A stretch of 64,000 nt of DNA. Origin: Agaricus subrufescens. Lineage: Eukaryota > Basidiomycota > Agaricomycetes > Agaricales > Agaricaceae. The notes below the pieces were generated by a model, which did not search any database, was not told the DNA's origin, and saw nothing but the letters and a program-made list of their open reading frames with translations. Of this stretch, positions 60,641 to 64,000 are shown one piece after another (positions within the stretch are counted from its first letter, which is position 1; the number at the start of each line of letters is the position of its first letter). Position numbers and translations under genes: made by a program. The stretch spans positions 558,001 to 622,000 of the forward strand of contig CM057068.1 in assembly GCA_029945375.1 (NCBI GenBank). Direction: 5' to 3'.

Positions 60641-62227
60641 GGGGGCATGAGTCGGCTTGGTAGGGCCCAGAAGGAAAAGACTGAGAAGGGCCGCAGACAT
60701 CCACGCATTGAGTCGCTGAATTTAGGATGGGGTTTTCTTTGTTATGAGCACTATTCTCACAGAAAACCATTTGGTAAGTTTCCTCTGGAATGACACTAGG
60801 ATGTAAGCAAGCTCTGACCGATGCCTCACACTGGCATCTGTGCTCCTGAGATTCTATCAGAGCCTCATTTCGCAACCTTGGGAGGTTCTTGTGGTATTTT
60901 AATTATAAAGATGCGATTATTGCACACAAATTTGGACGCGCTACTTGACCTATTATTCACTTTACCATTCTGAAATCCGGTTATGCTTCTCTATTTGGCC
61001 TCCCTCGTAAATCGGACATGGCGGAAACACAGACAAATGCAATCTCGCGAAGCACAATCCAGGGTCTGACGCAGTGTCCGAATATAACAACCTGACAACT
61101 TGAACAACTCACCAAAACACATGTAAATCTAGCTTCTCTCACCTTTGGCATCGTGAGCTATGATATAAATCAGAAAAAGAAGCAGGTCTGTGTAAGATTA
61201 TGCATCAATCAACTCGTCAAATCAGCTTAACCGTGACCCTGACCGGCGCAGTCTTTTTCCGATTCTGAGATTTGGCAGATACTGGAGAGTAGCGGACCGG
61301 ACCTAGTTTTATAAATAATAAGTTCAGTGCTCTGTGAGGAAAAGTTATTTGACACGTCACAGCCTTTCGTTGAAGAAAATAGTTATCAGCGTGCTGGCCT
61401 GGGGCCTGAAATCTGTAGCATCTGTCGCAATCACTCGATATTTTGCTGATGATTGGCTAGGATATTAGGGGCATAGTTCCCAAAGATAGCCAGGCGACTG
61501 AGAACTTTCAATCGAGGCTGGGTTGCCAGCTATCGGCAATTGCTGGGGATGGTGTCCGGCTTCTGTCGAGTTGCAGCTTTACTCACAACAGGTTACAGTA
61601 CTACTAGTATACATTTACGCAAGCAATGTCAAGAGTACCCTCCTGGTGGAGATATTATCCTTGAATGCACTGTGTGCACGATGATCAAGGGTAGGATTGT
61701 CGGAAGAAGTTGTCACTAGGCAGACGAAACGAAGGCCTACGATGGATAGGTGGAGATGACGATGGGCTTCCGAGCCCGGCATTTGATCAGTGGAGGCGGG
61801 TGCAGCGCCGTGGCTACTAGTACTCTGGCTCCTTCCCAGCCGACTTACGTGCGTACGTCCCTAGCGCCGAGAGGACTCGAAGTTTTTAGATAGAAGTGCA
61901 GCGCGCAATGTGATCTCAGATTGAAGAATCGTTTCTCACGTCTATAACTTGAGCCAATGATGCAGAACCACTGGCACTGTATCACCGTGACAAGCGCACC
62001 TCAGGTTAGTGTGTTTGATCAGATGAACTCGAGGTGGTGCGTTCCCCGAGCCACCTTCAGTGGGGAATGTTGAGTCATTCAATTGATTAGTCGTCCGATC
62101 CAACGCACCCAGCCCTTTCAAATACAACACCACATAATCTGAACCCTGTTAACAGATTGCGGGAGATAGTTCTTCTTTCTCATGGAGGGAAACACCCTAG
62201 AATACCAAGTTTTGGGCACCTTTAGGT
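60641..62227. other. Gene-poor interval between decayed duplicates
   Basis: No supported gene. It may include diverged flanking sequence from the duplications on either side. No terminal inverted repeats or target-site duplications were recognised by eye. Confidence 0.35.
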
Positions 62228-62387
62228 ATGAAATTCCAGCAATTTTTCGAGTAAAGGATGTAAGACCGGATGCAGGATTCGCGACCCCAACAGCGACGAC
62301 CTGCTGGTATTGGAATGTTTGCTCGAAAACGTCGATACCTTAGTTGTGCCCTCCAAGTCTCTACGTTACGTAGACATCCTAGGACAA
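62228..62387 (-). pseudogene. Degenerate duplicate of the 5' end of the GNAT gene
   Basis: The minus strand aligns over about 150 bases with the first ~50 codons of the GNAT gene at 52430-54077. The start codon ATG is changed to TTG, and a CAA (Gln) codon early in the reading frame is TAA (GRDQDIDLFEQ versus GHN-stop-GIDVFEQ). Downstream the reading is still related (VGVANPASGLTSF versus VETANPALDLISF). The similarity stops near 62228, so only a 5' fragment was found. It is not expected to encode protein. Confidence 0.8.
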
Positions 62388-62725
62388 TTCAATCTTGATA
62401 CCGGCAGGTTTATATCCAAGAGCCTGTGACCGCCATCAGTAGGACAGTTGCTTCTTCACTGTCCACTTTTGGAAGGTCCAATTCTCAAGATGCCTCATAG
62501 GCTGAGGGAAGCCTTTGCCAGTGTCTCCGGAATTGGAGAGAAGCATTGGATTCTATGTTTGGAATGGCCGAAGCCAACCATAGCAATGATTTCTAAGAAT
62601 ACAACTGAGAGTGGAAGCCGTGAGATGTGATGGCAAAACACTACTCTGGGACTCGGACTCGATTCATACAATGCATAAATACCTTGTGGTTGATTACCGT
62701 TCCTTCGTCTCCCATTTTCTGAGCC

Positions 62726-63679
62726 ATGCCATCGATTTCTACTTCTGCACCTCAGACCCCTAATACTCAAACTCTACCCCTTCAATTACTAGACCACTTG
62801 CTTGAGCTCTTGGGGAGGGTTGTGCAGTGCGTCTCCATTGATCGGCTAAGGTGGTCAGATAGACGGTTGACCTAAGTTTGAAGTGTTGTTTGCCACCTCT
62901 TGGCATCTCTTGCCACTTCAATTGCTACGGTTATCACTCTTGGTTTTCCCTATCTACACTATAGATGGTATAGGCGCAAGCGCCGAGAAATCGAGAGCCA
63001 ACCGGGTGAAGTATACTATCAACAAATGATCGAGGCGCTGGAAGCGCTATGGGATACTTATCCCTATATCTCGTTGCCTATGTTTCCGTGAGTACTATCT
63101 TACGAATTCACACCATCGTCATTGTTTACTGATTCTTCCTTCACATTTAGGCTGCCTTTCCCGATGGTCTCTTCCTCAGGTCTCCCTCTGTGCTCGATAG
63201 CTAGTTTCCTGGCCGTAATGACACTCACTGCTGGAGTCGTCAGTGTTGCTACCAGCATTATCTATAAATTGAACTTCAAGGCGTTGCATAATAGACGCAT
63301 TTTCGACGAATGGTCAAGGGTCAATTCATTTATCTCCTAGATCGATGACTTCTACTCATCTGATTGACAGGCATCACAACAGTCATGGAGCAAGGTTCCC
63401 AATAAATCATTTTGGATTTTTTTGTCTCTACCTACCTTTATTTTCTCCTTGTCAGCCGCTCTGTTCATAGCCACCGCTGTTCTCTCTATCTGGGAGCGCC
63501 CAGTAGACGGTGCGGCTCAAGCTACCGTGGAATTGCGGGGCTGCTCTACGAGGAGACTGTATACTTTTAAAAGTATACTTCTAACCGCACTTGCAGCCGC
63601 GGCCGCTCATTTCGTTTTTGTTATTTCGAAAATTTATTCCATACCCGCCAGAGAGACCAATGTGACTGACGCCGTTTAA
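62726..63679 (+). CDS. Four-helix membrane protein of unknown function (intact copy)
   Basis: Four exons (62726-62826, 62884-63087, 63151-63319, 63371-63679) join in phase to 260 residues. It starts MPSISTSAPQTPNTQTLPLQ, chosen because the pseudogene copy also has an ATG there. Hydrophobic segments occur near residues 38-62 (LLASLATSIATVITLGFPYL), 108-140 (GLPLCSIASFLAVMTLTAGV, then VVSVATSIIYKLNF), 170-197 (SLPTFIFSLSAALFIATAVL) and 222-245 (ILLTALAAAAAHFVFVIS). A basic/acidic loop follows the first helix (WYRRKRREIESQPGEV). The intact frame contrasts with the broken inverted copy 2 kb away and supports a functional gene. No known family is recognised. Confidence 0.78.
63559..63578. repeat. 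Perfect 20-bp palindrome inside the membrane-protein gene
   Basis: GTATACTTTTAAAAGTATAC is a perfect inverted repeat in exon 4. It encodes part of the segment before the last helix (YTFKSI). It may be chance, but could form a hairpin in RNA or single-stranded DNA. Confidence 0.85.
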
Positions 63680-64000
63680 TATCTTCCAGGTTCTATTTTC
63701 CTTCTCACTATCCTTCGGTTATCTGGGATAACTTGTCATGTAAAAATAAATATACCTCTCAAATCTCTGTACTAACAAACATACTTGATTGTCGACCGAT
63801 TGTTTTTCGTCTTTCGTTTTAAAACTAGCTACTACGCAGTAGATACCAGATCGTTCATGTTACCTTGTTTCTCTTGAGTCACTTCACTAGTTAGGTAGTA
63901 AATTCCCACTTCTCCCCGATGTTATCCCTGTTTTCCAAAGAGTAATCGAACGGGGCGAATCATTAGCCTTACCTTACGGGGACTTCCAGCCCGTCCTATG
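63680..64000. other. 3' flank of the membrane-protein gene to the window end
   Basis: AT-rich sequence following the stop codon, likely the 3' untranslated region. No gene is seen before the window ends. Confidence 0.4.

Noticed and set aside
1..64000. CRISPR arrays, phage or bacterial operon features
   Set aside because: The window is clearly spliced fungal DNA. No regularly spaced repeats, ribosome binding sites or co-directional gene runs of the bacterial kind are present.

Overview
The window reads as nuclear DNA of a mushroom-forming basidiomycete (Agaricomycete). The evidence is protein genes broken by many short GT-AG introns of about 50-70 nt with CTNAC/CTAAC-type branch sites, a fungal alpha-aminoadipate reductase for lysine synthesis, a Gti1/Pac2 (WOPR) regulator, and an AIG1-like GTPase of the kind common in mushrooms. 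There are no operons, no CRISPR array and no recognisable intact transposon. Genes were called by joining open frames across splice sites and by protein family resemblance from memory. No database search was run.

Layout. 0-9 kb: a cysteine-rich gene of unknown function (184-1014), a gene-poor stretch, the WOPR regulator (3722-4928), an unassigned open frame (5377-5880) and a DNAJC11-like mitochondrial J protein (6520-8860), all on the minus strand. 9-16 kb: MutY/MUTYH DNA glycosylase (9300-11257, minus), a weak candidate small membrane protein (11732-12225, plus), and the ER cargo receptor Erv29/SURF4 (14103-15257, minus). 16-33 kb: ENP2/NOL10 ribosome-biogenesis protein (plus), a zinc alcohol dehydrogenase (minus), tRNA-Thr(AGT), LYS2 (plus), and HMG-CoA reductase (plus) with an unusually long first intron. 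34-40 kb: a type-B carboxylesterase, a degenerate dienelactone-hydrolase-like/SnoaL fusion, and a four-helix membrane protein.

41-64 kb: cohesin regulator PDS5 (minus) and NatA subunit NAA15 (plus) are divergent, with only 35 bp between start codons. They are followed by an unknown 450-residue protein, a GNAT acetyltransferase with a long disordered tail, ribosomal protein eL42, the SWR1-complex protein SWC5 and a GTPase. The last 6 kb is a zone of duplication and decay. It holds one intact four-helix membrane protein gene (62726-63679, plus), a disabled inverted copy of it (about 59750-60640, minus), and a dead fragment of the GNAT gene (about 62228-62387).

Most genes are independent housekeeping functions: genome maintenance (MUTYH, PDS5, SWC5), translation (eL42, tRNA-Thr, ENP2, NAA15), secretion (Erv29), lysine and sterol synthesis (LYS2, HMGR). 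No multi-gene defence or biosynthetic cluster was recognised. The items most worth a second look are the inverted gene/pseudogene pair, the GNAT fragment, the 35-bp PDS5/NAA15 interval, the HMGR intron, and three unassigned coding candidates.
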